Source: M3007 sp046316495 (GTDB lineage: Bacteria > Bacteroidota > Bacteroidia > Chitinophagales > Saprospiraceae). Taken from it: a DNA stretch of 64,000 nucleotides. The translations under genes were made by a program, and so were the position numbers. Below, piece by piece: positions 41,097 to 49,723 of this stretch (position 1 is its first letter; each line of letters opens with the position of its first letter). The stretch lies in the NCBI GenBank assembly GCA_046316495.1, contig JBKDAM010000167.1:25308-89307 (forward strand). The letters are read 5' to 3'. The notes below the pieces were generated by a model, which did no database searches, was not told the origin of the DNA, and saw nothing but the letters and a program-made list of their open reading frames with translations.

Positions 41097-42368
41097 ATGG
41101 AACAGTATGGAAAAATTTTAGTCTTCGCAATGCCGTTATTTTTGGTAATGGTCTTGTTTGAGCGTTGGTATGGATGGAAAAGAGGTAAAGATACCTATCA
41201 GAGTATGGATATGATTTCCAGTTTAAGCTCAGGAATAACAAACGTGGTGAAAGATGTATTGGGGCTCAGTGTGTCATTAATCGCGTACGGTTGGTTTGTA
41301 GATCGAGTGTCCATTTTTCATGTAGAATCATCCATTTGGACCTATTGTATTGCTTTTGTAGCTTTTGATTTCTCCGGTTATTGGGTTCACCGTTTAAGTC
41401 ACGAGGTGAATTTTTTTTGGAATAAGCATGCCATTCATCATAGTAGTGAATCGTTTAATTTAGCTTGTGCTCTTCGGCAGAGTGTTTCTTCTTTTGTTAA
41501 TTTATTCACTGTTTTTTTACTTCCTGCGGCGCTTTTAGGGGTTCCTGAGTCGGTGATGGGTGTAGTTGCCCCCATTCATTTGTTTGCACAATTTTGGTAT
41601 CATACCCAGCATATTAATCGTATGGGCTGGTTGGAATATATATTGGTTACACCATCGCACCACAGGGTTCACCATGCTATCAATCCGGAGTATATGGATA
41701 AGAACCATGGTCAGATATTTATTTTTTGGGATAAGCTATTTGGCACTTTTCAGGAGGAGCTGGCCTCTGTTCCTCCTGTGTACGGCATAACCCGACCTGC
41801 CAGAACATGGAATCCGATTAAGATCAATTTTCAACATTTACTATTGTTGATAAAAGATGCTTGGCGGACGGCAAGTTGGTCGGACAAGTTGCGAATTTGG
41901 TTTATGCCAACGGGTTGGCGTCCAGAAGATGTTTCGAATCATTTCCCGGTTGCCAAAATTGAAGATCCGTATAATTTTGAGGCATACACCACAGAATTGG
42001 ATATCCGATCAAAGACTTGGGCTCATATTCAGCTCATATGGGTGTTTTTAATTACACTTTATTTTTTCAGCAATCTGGTAGAAATTGGTGTTCCAGCCAT
42101 TTTTGTATACGGAATTTTTATTTTTATTTCGGTATATTCCTACACGGAACAAATGGATTTGAATCCACGTGGGTGGTTATGGGAGCTTTTCAAAAACAGT
42201 ATGGGTTTGTTGATATTAATTACGACGGGGGATTGGTTTAGTTTGTCAAATGTATTTTGGTTTGGACCTCATATCGTTGGTTTCTATTTAATCGCTTCAA
42301 CGATTCTTTCTTGGCATTTAAGAAGCAAAGCTTATTCCGGCGGGGAATCGGTAGTGCAAGAGGCTTAG
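41097..42368 (+). CDS. Sterol desaturase / fatty acid hydroxylase family membrane di-iron enzyme
   Basis: A 423-residue membrane protein with about eight helices. The eight-histidine di-iron motifs are all present: HRLSH and HAIHH near 100-118, then SHHRVHH with a following NHG segment near 195-213. The family hydroxylates or desaturates sterols, carotenoids or fatty acids. The C-terminal third (about 300-420) adds further helices, as in the alkylglycerol mono-oxygenase-like subgroup common in Bacteroidota. The exact lipid is not readable from sequence. It converges on the SPOR gene with 16 bases between. Confidence 0.9.
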   Translation: MEQYGKILVFAMPLFLVMVLFERWYGWKRGKDTYQSMDMISSLSSGITNVVKDVLGLSVSLIAYGWFVDRVSIFHVESSIWTYCIAFVAFDFSGYWVHRLSHEVNFFWNKHAIHHSSESFNLACALRQSVSSFVNLFTVFLLPAALLGVPESVMGVVAPIHLFAQFWYHTQHINRMGWLEYILVTPSHHRVHHAINPEYMDKNHGQIFIFWDKLFGTFQEELASVPPVYGITRPARTWNPIKINFQHLLLLIKDAWRTASWSDKLRIWFMPTGWRPEDVSNHFPVAKIEDPYNFEAYTTELDIRSKTWAHIQLIWVFLITLYFFSNLVEIGVPAIFVYGIFIFISVYSYTEQMDLNPRGWLWELFKNSMGLLILITTGDWFSLSNVFWFGPHIVGFYLIASTILSWHLRSKAYSGGESVVQEA

Positions 42369-42384
42369 TTGTTGTTTTTAGACA

Positions 42385-43833
42385 TTATATAGGAACTTTT
42401 TTTACGATGATCTTGTTCGCTTTGAGTCCCGCGGCTGTGATTTGGCGTTGATAGTCCTCTGCCATAAATTTTGCGATTTTATCTGAGTATTGGTTAAAGT
42501 CAAGGCGCACGACCCATCCTGGTTCACCTAAGCAAGTACTGTTAAATGCGTCTGCTTTAAAGCCCTTGTTTTGCAGTTCGGTAACACGTTTATTGGCCGC
42601 GGAAGCAGAGTTAAACTTGCTATCTTGCAAATACCAGCCCCCACTTTGTTTTATTTGTTGGCAAAATTCAGTAGCGGTGGAGCTACTCTGCGTGGAGGTG
42701 GGAGGCTCATTTTGGGGAGCCGTTATTGTTTGTGGTTCCTGTTTGGGAAGTCCTTTTTCTCCAGTTGAGTATGTTTTTCCGTACGTGATTGGCTTTTCTG
42801 TTTCGTTCAATACAAAGCCATCTTTGTGTTCGGGTGAGTTGCTATTGATATTTTCGGGCTGATAAATTTGAGTTGGCTTTTCTGCATAAACGACCTCTTT
42901 TTTGCTGTCTGCATGGTAATAAAGGGCTCCAATAATGAGGATTAATAAAAGAGCGACTACTTTTTGGATTCGGTATGATTTTGAAAATTGAGTAAGCATA
43001 CTGGAAGAAGGATTTACATTTTTGCTAAGCGCTTTAAAAAGAGGAGATAATAGATATTGATTAACAACTGTGGTTAGTCTAGCAATAGGGGTAGACAGGG
43101 GCGTTTGATACGCTGCTGCCGCTTTTGCGTTCGAGGATAAGGACTGATAAAGGTCGGTGTCTGTTATCCAGTTTACCATTTTCCGATTTTTATGAATTGG
43201 GCCTAAACTAGATGGAGCGTTTATTAGTCGTACAGGTTGGTCTGAGTACACGATTGCAAGACCTATGCCATTATAGACGCATTGATCTTTTAGTTCCAAC
43301 AGATATGGGTGTAAAGGGGAGGGAAATACATCTTCGGCTAGGGCAATCCACTGATCGTCTGCATAGTATTGCTTAAACTGTTCGATGGCATAAATTGATC
43401 TATACTTTTTCTTGTTTTCAGCTAGGAAGTACCAAGTGAAGAATCCGATTAAGATGAGCCCAGCGGTTAGACCTATTTTAGCAAATAAGGTTAGACCAGC
43501 TAGCCAAACGGGGTTTGCAATAAACAGAGTTGAGAGCAAAAATGCGGATAGTAACAAGCCACTAGTGATGCAATCCCAGAGAAAGTGTGTGCGGTTTTGG
43601 GTGAAAGTGACTTCCTCTTTAGTTTCCTTGGAAGAGGCCTCAAAGGTGCAAGTGAATGTGCTGTTGTCTTGTTTTTGAAATTGGAGTAATCCATCTGCTA
43701 TATATCCATCTCTGGATACGTTATTTAAGGAGGATTTTGCGGTTAATGGATTGTATTCATATCGAAACCGATAGAATTCGCGTAAAAAAGGCAGAAAGGC
43801 TGATTTTACATCGTTTTCGTTAAGAATTGCCAT
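42385..43833 (-). CDS. SPOR-domain membrane protein with unusual N-terminal region
   Basis: A 482-residue protein. N-terminus (about 1-80) is a soluble domain with DGYIADGLLQF and FTCTFEASSKETKEEV; helices follow near 88-107 and 112-135, then a cytoplasmic stretch, a third helix near 296-310, a linker rich in polar residues (about 315-395), and a C-terminal SPOR domain (about 400-482) with GGWYLQDSKFNSASAANKRV and WVVRLDFNQY. SPOR domains bind denuded peptidoglycan glycans at division sites. The N-terminal region faintly recalls a restriction-endonuclease-like core (D...E-x-S), which is only a guess. Confidence 0.75.
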   Translation of the reverse strand: MAILNENDVKSAFLPFLREFYRFRYEYNPLTAKSSLNNVSRDGYIADGLLQFQKQDNSTFTCTFEASSKETKEEVTFTQNRTHFLWDCITSGLLLSAFLLSTLFIANPVWLAGLTLFAKIGLTAGLILIGFFTWYFLAENKKKYRSIYAIEQFKQYYADDQWIALAEDVFPSPLHPYLLELKDQCVYNGIGLAIVYSDQPVRLINAPSSLGPIHKNRKMVNWITDTDLYQSLSSNAKAAAAYQTPLSTPIARLTTVVNQYLLSPLFKALSKNVNPSSSMLTQFSKSYRIQKVVALLLILIIGALYYHADSKKEVVYAEKPTQIYQPENINSNSPEHKDGFVLNETEKPITYGKTYSTGEKGLPKQEPQTITAPQNEPPTSTQSSSTATEFCQQIKQSGGWYLQDSKFNSASAANKRVTELQNKGFKADAFNSTCLGEPGWVVRLDFNQYSDKIAKFMAEDYQRQITAAGLKANKIIVKKVPI

Positions 43834-43958
43834 GTTAGATAAGGGTCAAATGGACTTATTAAAAACAATCGAGGCTTAATGATTACGACAGTATAGGTAT
43901 CGCATATTGATTAAGCAATTTGTACAGATGGTTTTTGGGGTTTTGGAGTTGATGATGC

Positions 43959-45644
43959 TTATTTTATTTTTGAGTTAATAAGTTGGAGCAGTGCTGCCTC
44001 TTCCTTGTCAGCGATATCGGCGAGTGTTTGACATTCTGCTAGAATGGTTTCTGCGAAGCTTTTATCCTCTAATCCTGTTATATTTATTTTTACATTCAGG
44101 AGGGCGCCATGAATGGCTGCTCGAATGCAGAGGGCTCCAACACCGGCATCTGTGATGGAATTAGGGTTGCCGGATTCAACCATTTGCCTGACTAGTGGCA
44201 TTGTTTCTGCGGCCAATCGGAGTATTTTTGCAGGTACTTCGATTGCAATTTTTGTTGCATCTTGTATTGCCTTTTTTCTAGCTGTTTTTTCTTCTGGTGA
44301 AGAGTTAGGGAGGGAAAATGCGGCCATAATTGCATTAAATGCGGCAGTATCCTCATCTACGGCCTGCAGAAGTGCGTCTTTTAGATATTGCCCACGCTCA
44401 GCAGCATCGCTAAATGTTTTCCACTGGTCATCCCAGCCGCGCTTATGGCTACTTAAATTAGCAACCATCGTTGCTAAAGAAGCGCCGAGGGCGGCTACGT
44501 AGGCACTAATTGAACCTCCTCCTGGAGCCGGGCTTTCGGAGGCAGTTTCATTGGCGAAGGCTCTAAGGTTCTTAGACACTAAGGGCCCCAATTTTCCTCC
44601 GTTTTTAGAGGCGATATTGTATTCAATAATTTTTTTATTCGGGTCAAATGGAGATAGCTCATCAAGTCCCATGCTTTTAATCGCTATCTTAATAATTTCT
44701 TCCTCATTAACACCTAAGCTTCTTTTTTGCTTATTTAAAAAGTGCTTTCCAGCTTCGAGGAGAACATTTAGTGGAACCAACCCAACTAGTTCAGACCCAG
44801 TGACCCGCATTCCGCGTTGTTCTGCACTTTTGCAGCAAGCTTCGAATGCTTCTTGCAGAGAGGTTTGGGAGGTGTCTGTTATATTCATAGACACCTGAGC
44901 GATCCCATACTCTTCAATAAACCAGCCAATTCCTTTAACGCCTTTTAGCCAGCCAGCCTGTCGAATAGGTTCGCCTGTTTCATCTTTCATTGGTTTGCCA
45001 GTGAGTGGGTCGTTGACTACCCTACCCTTTTCTCTAATATCAAATGCAACGGAATTTGCTCTTCTGACAGAGGTAGTATTTAGGTTGACATTATAAGCGA
45101 TAAGGAAGTCACGTGCTCCGATTACCGTTGCTCCACTTTTGGCATTAAAGGTTGCTGGCCCGAAATCAGGCTTCCATGTTGGTTGGATAATTTTTTCGGG
45201 GAGCCCTTCGTACTCTCCTGCTCGAATAGTTGCAAGGTTTTTTCTTTCAGGTGTAGAGGCTGCAGCTTCGTAGAGATAGGTTGGTAGATTTAGTTCTTCC
45301 CCTACACGTTTTGCTAGCTTGATGGCCCAGTCCGCCGTTTCCTCCATTGTTATACCTGAGACCGGAACCAGTGGGCATACATCGGTAGCTCCCATTCTTG
45401 GATGCTCTCCTTTGTGCTGACGCATATCAATCAGGTCACAAGCCTTTTTAATTGCTAAAAACGCTGCTTCTACAACGGCTGCTGGTTCACCGACAAAGGT
45501 TACCACGGTTCTGTTTGTAGCCTTTCCTGGATCTACATCCAATAAGTGTACACCGTCGACGCTTTCAATAGCATCCGTGATCTGTCGGATTATGGTCATA
45601 TCTTGACCTTCCGAAAAGTTTGGAACACATTCAATTAATTGCAT
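43959..45644 (-). CDS. ftcD: Bifunctional glutamate formimidoyltransferase / formimidoyl-THF cyclodeaminase
   Basis: A 561-residue fused enzyme of histidine breakdown. From ATG 45644 it begins MQLIECVPNFSEG, the formiminotransferase start; the transferase part (about 1-320) has HRMGATDVCPLVP-like HPRMGATDVCPLVPV and the cyclodeaminase part (about 345-560) has SPAPGGGSISAYVAALGASLA and the helical bundle that follows. Together they move the formimino group of formiminoglutamate to THF, then release ammonia to give 5,10-methenyl-THF. The fusion is as in the animal protein. No hut genes are in the window. metF, which uses methylene-THF, lies two genes upstream. Confidence 0.93.
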   Translation of the reverse strand: MQLIECVPNFSEGQDMTIIRQITDAIESVDGVHLLDVDPGKATNRTVVTFVGEPAAVVEAAFLAIKKACDLIDMRQHKGEHPRMGATDVCPLVPVSGITMEETADWAIKLAKRVGEELNLPTYLYEAAASTPERKNLATIRAGEYEGLPEKIIQPTWKPDFGPATFNAKSGATVIGARDFLIAYNVNLNTTSVRRANSVAFDIREKGRVVNDPLTGKPMKDETGEPIRQAGWLKGVKGIGWFIEEYGIAQVSMNITDTSQTSLQEAFEACCKSAEQRGMRVTGSELVGLVPLNVLLEAGKHFLNKQKRSLGVNEEEIIKIAIKSMGLDELSPFDPNKKIIEYNIASKNGGKLGPLVSKNLRAFANETASESPAPGGGSISAYVAALGASLATMVANLSSHKRGWDDQWKTFSDAAERGQYLKDALLQAVDEDTAAFNAIMAAFSLPNSSPEEKTARKKAIQDATKIAIEVPAKILRLAAETMPLVRQMVESGNPNSITDAGVGALCIRAAIHGALLNVKINITGLEDKSFAETILAECQTLADIADKEEAALLQLINSKIK

Positions 45645-45722
45645 GGTGCGAAGATATGGAATGCACAAGTTTACAAGGTGGGTGGATGGTTTAGAAAAAA
45701 TATATTTCTATAGAATTGGGGT

Positions 45723-45763
45723 AAAAAACGACAGCCCAACAGGGTTTTAGGCTGTTGGGCTGT
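45723..45763 (-). terminator. Intrinsic terminator after the TPR protein gene
   Basis: A perfect 12-base-pair stem (ACAGCCCAACAG 45731-45742 with 45752-45763) and nine-base loop; on the minus strand CG and then six T follow (complement of 45723-45728). It lies 28 bases past the stop at 45792. Confidence 0.88.
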
Positions 45764-45791
45764 GTAGTTGTTCTAGTATTTAAGTCAGTGG

Positions 45792-47468
45792 TTAGCCTTT
45801 TCCTCCGGCAGGGGGTGGCTGGGTGTTTAACCGGCTTTGAAGTTCTGTTGCTGTCTGATTGGTTGGATCCAGACTCAAGAGCAAATTGATATTTTCTTTT
45901 GCGTTTTCATCTTCTTTTCTAATGAAATGGTAGAAGACAGTATACTCGAGCGCCGTGATGAGGTCTTTTTTGTTTTTAGCAGTATCTGCCTTTGCAATTT
46001 CTACAAATTTACTGAAGAAAGGAAATGCCTTTCCGAACGAAGCGACTGCAGCAGCGGAAGTATCAACAGTAATATCAACATCTAATCGAGCGGCTGCTTT
46101 GCCGGCCCACAACCAGCCAATACCAGCATTGGGCATAAGTTGTGTAACTTTTTCGAAAGAGGACAATGCACTTTGATATCGAAGGGTGTCTTCTTTACAA
46201 TAGAATTGGCAGATACCTAGGCGGTAGATATCGATTGCCTTTGCTTCTGACTTAAGAGAATCTAACCATATTCCATAGCAATTAGCAGCATTACAATAGT
46301 CTTTACTAGTGTAGTAGAGGTTTCCTATTTCTTGATATAAACCCCACTCCGCTGTATCTTTATTTATTGCTTTACGAAGGTAGGAGATGGCGGTGGCAGT
46401 ATCTTGCTTTGCTTTCAGCTGGAGTCGTCCTTGGTAAATATAATCGCTGGCAACAATTTTTTCGGGTTCAACCATTTTGAAGTATTCATCCATGATGGCT
46501 TGGCCTTTTGAATAGTCACCATTTTCATAATAGCTGTAACCAAGTAAGCGTCGGAGATAGTTCTTTGAGCCATCCTTGGCGATGATTTTTTCCACCATTT
46601 CTGTGCATGCTTGGTAATCTTTCACTAAAAAGAGAGTGTTTGCATACTGCATTTCATCTTCGATTACCAAGTTTGCACCTTTTTCAAGAAGGGTGCTGTA
46701 TGCTTCTTTAGCCTGCTCCCACTTTCTAGTGAAATAATAATGGTCTGCAATTGCCCGGAGCGCGGGGGTGTAAGAGTTATCGAGGGAGATGGCGGACTCC
46801 ATGTTTTGAACAAAGCGGTCATTGAGTTTACCGGCTTTATACACAGTACCTAACATGTAAAAAGGAAGCGGGCTTTTGGGTTTGAAATTGGAGGCATATT
46901 CAAACTGGCGAGCAGCTTCTCCCCCATTTCCCTGTTCTCGGTAGGCGTATCCGCAGTTCATAAGCGTTTCGAAGTCTTTTGGGTTGATTTCGATTGCTTG
47001 TTTGAAGAGATCTACGGCTTTACTAAGGTTAGGTTTGCGTTCGTTAGGAGCGGTATAAAAAAGGTATGATTCACCATGCTGACGAATAGCAGCCATATCT
47101 TTTTTAGCTTTTTTAATGGCTTTCTGGAACTGTTCGTCGGATTCGGTAGTACGGTTTTGTAGCAAGAGTTGACGACCATTAATCATCATTGCATAAACCC
47201 CTTCTGGGTTAGCATTGAAGCCTGAATTAAGGGCTTCTAATGCTTTTTCTTTATTTCCTTTCGCCAACCAGGCATTACTAAGTGATAACCAGGCCAACTG
47301 GTCTGCGTTGTTGGATTTGGTTAGGGATGAATACACATCAATTGCCTTGTCCCATTTTTCCATCATCATGGCTTCAAAACCTTGTTCATGGGTTTGGCCT
47401 ATAGCTGATTGATGAAAAAGTGCAGTAACAAATAATAACTGAAGGACTCCTCTCATTAATTTTGTCAT
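45792..47468 (-). CDS. Secreted tetratricopeptide-repeat protein
   Basis: A 558-residue protein. ATG 47468 gives a signal peptide (about 1-24, ending AIGQ); the longer frame to 47519 only adds leader. About twelve TPR-like helical pairs fill the rest (for example the segments AWLSLSNAWLAKGNKEKALE, TLMNCGYAYREQGNGGEAAR and AEWGLYQEIGNLYYTSKDYC), and the end is a proline/glycine tail, QPPPAGGKG. Likely a periplasmic or outer-membrane protein-interaction scaffold; the partners are unknown. Transcribed alone and closed by a strong terminator. Confidence 0.85.
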   Translation of the reverse strand: MTKLMRGVLQLLFVTALFHQSAIGQTHEQGFEAMMMEKWDKAIDVYSSLTKSNNADQLAWLSLSNAWLAKGNKEKALEALNSGFNANPEGVYAMMINGRQLLLQNRTTESDEQFQKAIKKAKKDMAAIRQHGESYLFYTAPNERKPNLSKAVDLFKQAIEINPKDFETLMNCGYAYREQGNGGEAARQFEYASNFKPKSPLPFYMLGTVYKAGKLNDRFVQNMESAISLDNSYTPALRAIADHYYFTRKWEQAKEAYSTLLEKGANLVIEDEMQYANTLFLVKDYQACTEMVEKIIAKDGSKNYLRRLLGYSYYENGDYSKGQAIMDEYFKMVEPEKIVASDYIYQGRLQLKAKQDTATAISYLRKAINKDTAEWGLYQEIGNLYYTSKDYCNAANCYGIWLDSLKSEAKAIDIYRLGICQFYCKEDTLRYQSALSSFEKVTQLMPNAGIGWLWAGKAAARLDVDITVDTSAAAVASFGKAFPFFSKFVEIAKADTAKNKKDLITALEYTVFYHFIRKEDENAKENINLLLSLDPTNQTATELQSRLNTQPPPAGGKG

Positions 47469-47586
47469 TGTTCTTAATTGATAGTTGTTGACGAAAGTTA
47501 GAAATGGCTGTTGACGCAAATTTTATACTTTTGAAGGTTATAACGGCAAAAAATTTAAAAAAACGTCATTATTAATTAAAAATTAA

Positions 47587-48543
47587 CTAAATAACAGCTT
47601 GTACAATGGTTTTTACGGTGTTGTTATCTCCCATGGTGTAGTAGTGGAGGCAGGGTACACCTGCTGCTTTTAGCTCTTTGGATTGCTCTATACTCCATTC
47701 GACACCTATTTGACGGACCGCTTGGTCGTCTTTAGCTTTCATGATTTCGGATACTAGTGTATCCGGGAAATCAATAAAAAACTTTCTTGGGATTGCGTTC
47801 AGTTGTGATTTTTTGGTGATTGGCTTTAGTCCGGGCACGATTGGAACATTAATACCTGCCTCTCGGCAGTCGGCTACAAACTTAAAGTATTTTTTATTGT
47901 CGAAAAACATTTGGGTTACGATGTAGTGAGCACCTGCATCTACTTTTGCCTTAGTGAACTGCAGATCTGCAGCTAGATTTGGAGATTCAAAATGTTTTTC
48001 AGGGTAGCCAGCAACGCCAATGCAGAAATCTGTGGGCTCTCCATTGGTAATGCTAGCATCTAGGTATTTTCCGTTGTTCATTTCTTCGATCTGGCGGACA
48101 AGATCAATGGCGTGGTGATGCCCGTTATCTTCTGGAACAAATCGGTCTTCAAATTGTCGGGCATCGCCTCTAAGGGCCAAAACATTATTAATTCCTAAAA
48201 AATTAAGATCAATTAGGGCGTTTTCAGTTTCTTCTATGGAGAACCCCCCACAAATTAAGTGTGGGACTGCATCCACGCCATAGCGATGCATGATAGCGGC
48301 ACAGATACCTACGGTGCCAGGCCGTTTTCGGATAGCCGTTTTTTCGTAATAGCCAGACGGCCTTTTTTTGTAAAGAAATTCTTCTCGGTGATAAGTTACA
48401 TCTACAAACGGTGGTTTGAACTCCATCAAGGAGTCCAGTGTATTAAAAATTGCTTGCATGCCACCACCTTTCAGGGGCGGTAATATTTCAAACGAAATGA
48501 GCGTTTCCCCTTTTGCTTTTTCAAAGTGCTCTGTAACTTTCAC
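47587..48543 (-). CDS. metF: Methylenetetrahydrofolate reductase
   Basis: A 318-residue FAD enzyme reducing 5,10-methylene-THF to 5-methyl-THF for methionine synthesis. A TIM barrel with EILPPLKGGG near the start (the catalytic Glu of the SFE(I) motif), DVTYHRE, ALRGDA, GVAGYPEKH and TQMFFDNKKY. The start codon is GTG at 48543 (valid for the family start KVTEHFEKAKGE). No long C-terminal regulatory domain, as usual in bacteria. Length normal. Confidence 0.95.
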   Translation of the reverse strand: MKVTEHFEKAKGETLISFEILPPLKGGGMQAIFNTLDSLMEFKPPFVDVTYHREEFLYKKRPSGYYEKTAIRKRPGTVGICAAIMHRYGVDAVPHLICGGFSIEETENALIDLNFLGINNVLALRGDARQFEDRFVPEDNGHHHAIDLVRQIEEMNNGKYLDASITNGEPTDFCIGVAGYPEKHFESPNLAADLQFTKAKVDAGAHYIVTQMFFDNKKYFKFVADCREAGINVPIVPGLKPITKKSQLNAIPRKFFIDFPDTLVSEIMKAKDDQAVRQIGVEWSIEQSKELKAAGVPCLHYYTMGDNNTVKTIVQAVI

Positions 48544-48622
48544 GATTTGTTATTGTCTTAAGTAAGATGCAATGAGTACCAATAAGGTAGGTATTCTGGT
48601 GCATTAATTGTAAATAATTTAG

Positions 48623-48940
48623 CTATTTTTCATTTTGATCTATCACCTCCATAACGGTCCGGAATACGGCATATTTTCCTTCGAATAATTTTTTATGCTC
48701 TGCCTGGAGCGTTGATGCGAACTCATCTAGGTATTTTTGAAGGTGTAATATGTCTTTTGTCAGGTACTGAATCGTGTATATTTCGGAATCGGTATGATCA
48801 TGGCTTAGTAGGCGGCTCATACGATAAGAAAGGAACATTCCGGTGACCATTACGTCTGGTATATGCGTTTCTTTCATCCATTTGACCCACTGAGACTCAA
48901 TTTCGCGGTCTATTGTGACAGTAACGTTATAAATGAGCAT
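48623..48940 (-). CDS. DUF4286 family protein
   Basis: A 105-residue protein beginning MLIYNVTVTIDREIESQWVK and continuing with THIPDVMVTGMF, which is the DUF4286 pattern in Bacteroidota. The fold looks like a ferredoxin-type alpha/beta dimeric barrel (beta-alpha-beta-beta-alpha-beta), similar to antibiotic-biosynthesis-monooxygenase domains, but the function is unknown. It lies between the metF and AlkA-like genes on the same strand, with about 80- and 95-base gaps, and has its own near-consensus -7 sequence (GACTTTTG) upstream. Confidence 0.85.
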   Translation of the reverse strand: MLIYNVTVTIDREIESQWVKWMKETHIPDVMVTGMFLSYRMSRLLSHDHTDSEIYTIQYLTKDILHLQKYLDEFASTLQAEHKKLFEGKYAVFRTVMEVIDQNEK

Positions 48941-49035
48941 GAGCAGCTAGAGTAATTTAGAAAGAAGGTGCAAAAGTCGTAAAAAAGTAGAAACTCAGGC
49001 TTAGGAAACAGGGTTGCATTCGATTTTTTAGATTT

Positions 49036-49686
49036 TTAGCCTTTACTTGACAAATAAAAGTGCCAAAGCATTCTCGTTCCAACACTCCGCCAGGGTTGCC
49101 AGTGCAATGTGCCAGAAACGAACTGCTCATGATTTGGCCTCTTTTCCAGGTTTTTTAGTCGTTTGAATGCCTCTAACATGGCAACATCTCCTCTAGGCAA
49201 GATATCTGCTCTAAGCAAGCATTCTGAAAGGAAGATATCTGCGGTCCAATCACCTATTCCTTTCAATTTTTTTAGTTCCTGTTTAACTTGTTCATCGGAT
49301 AATTTTGCAAGATCTTCCAATACAAGTTTTTGGCTTACAATTTGGGCGGCTAAGTTTTGTGCATATTGTATTTTTTGTCTGCTAAATCCTATGTTCCTAA
49401 GTTCATCTTCCGTTAGTGCTAACAAGTTTTTTGGAGTAATTTGTTGATGGAGGAGGTTATTGAGCTTGCTGAAGGTAGCGTTGGCGGAAGCGAGGGACAC
49501 CTGTTGTTCCAGTATTATATGTACCAGTGTTGAGAACGACGGTGTTCTATTCCAGAGGGGGGGATACCCGTATTTTGAAATAACCTGGGCCAGTTGTTGA
49601 TCTCGTTCAGCAATATAATTTGCACCAATGATCAAATTTTCTTCGTTCAAGCATATAAGCTCTTGAGTGTTCGGGTAATTTATCAT
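49036..49686 (-). CDS. AlkA-type DNA-3-methyladenine glycosylase (HhH-GPD)
   Basis: A 216-residue base-excision DNA glycosylase. The HhH-GPD fold is clear: LVHIILEQQVSLASANATF, the hairpin LKGIGDWTADIFLSE and the catalytic aspartate in LPRGDVAML. No cysteine cluster for an Fe-S centre is present, which separates it from Nth and MutY and fits AlkA-type alkyl-base glycosylases. The larger AlkA N-terminal domain is missing, which is common in short bacterial forms. It is divergent to the TMTC-like gene across a 37-base gap. Confidence 0.88.
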   Translation of the reverse strand: MINYPNTQELICLNEENLIIGANYIAERDQQLAQVISKYGYPPLWNRTPSFSTLVHIILEQQVSLASANATFSKLNNLLHQQITPKNLLALTEDELRNIGFSRQKIQYAQNLAAQIVSQKLVLEDLAKLSDEQVKQELKKLKGIGDWTADIFLSECLLRADILPRGDVAMLEAFKRLKNLEKRPNHEQFVSGTLHWQPWRSVGTRMLWHFYLSSKG

Positions 49687-49699
49687 TTAGATAAAAGTG

Positions 49700-49707
49700 T
49701 ACATTTG
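49700..49707 (+). promoter_or_regulatory. Promoter -7 element (TACATTTG) of the TMTC-like gene
   Basis: Perfect TAnnTTTG in the 37-base divergent gap; transcription would start near 49711, about 13 bases before ATG 49724. Confidence 0.5.
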
Positions 49708-49723
49708 TGCCAAATTTTAAGAT

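Noticed and set aside
44113..44898. Two plus-strand frames (129 and 115 residues) opposite ftcD
   Set aside because: Both are antisense to conserved cyclodeaminase and transferase segments, and have serine-rich shadow composition.
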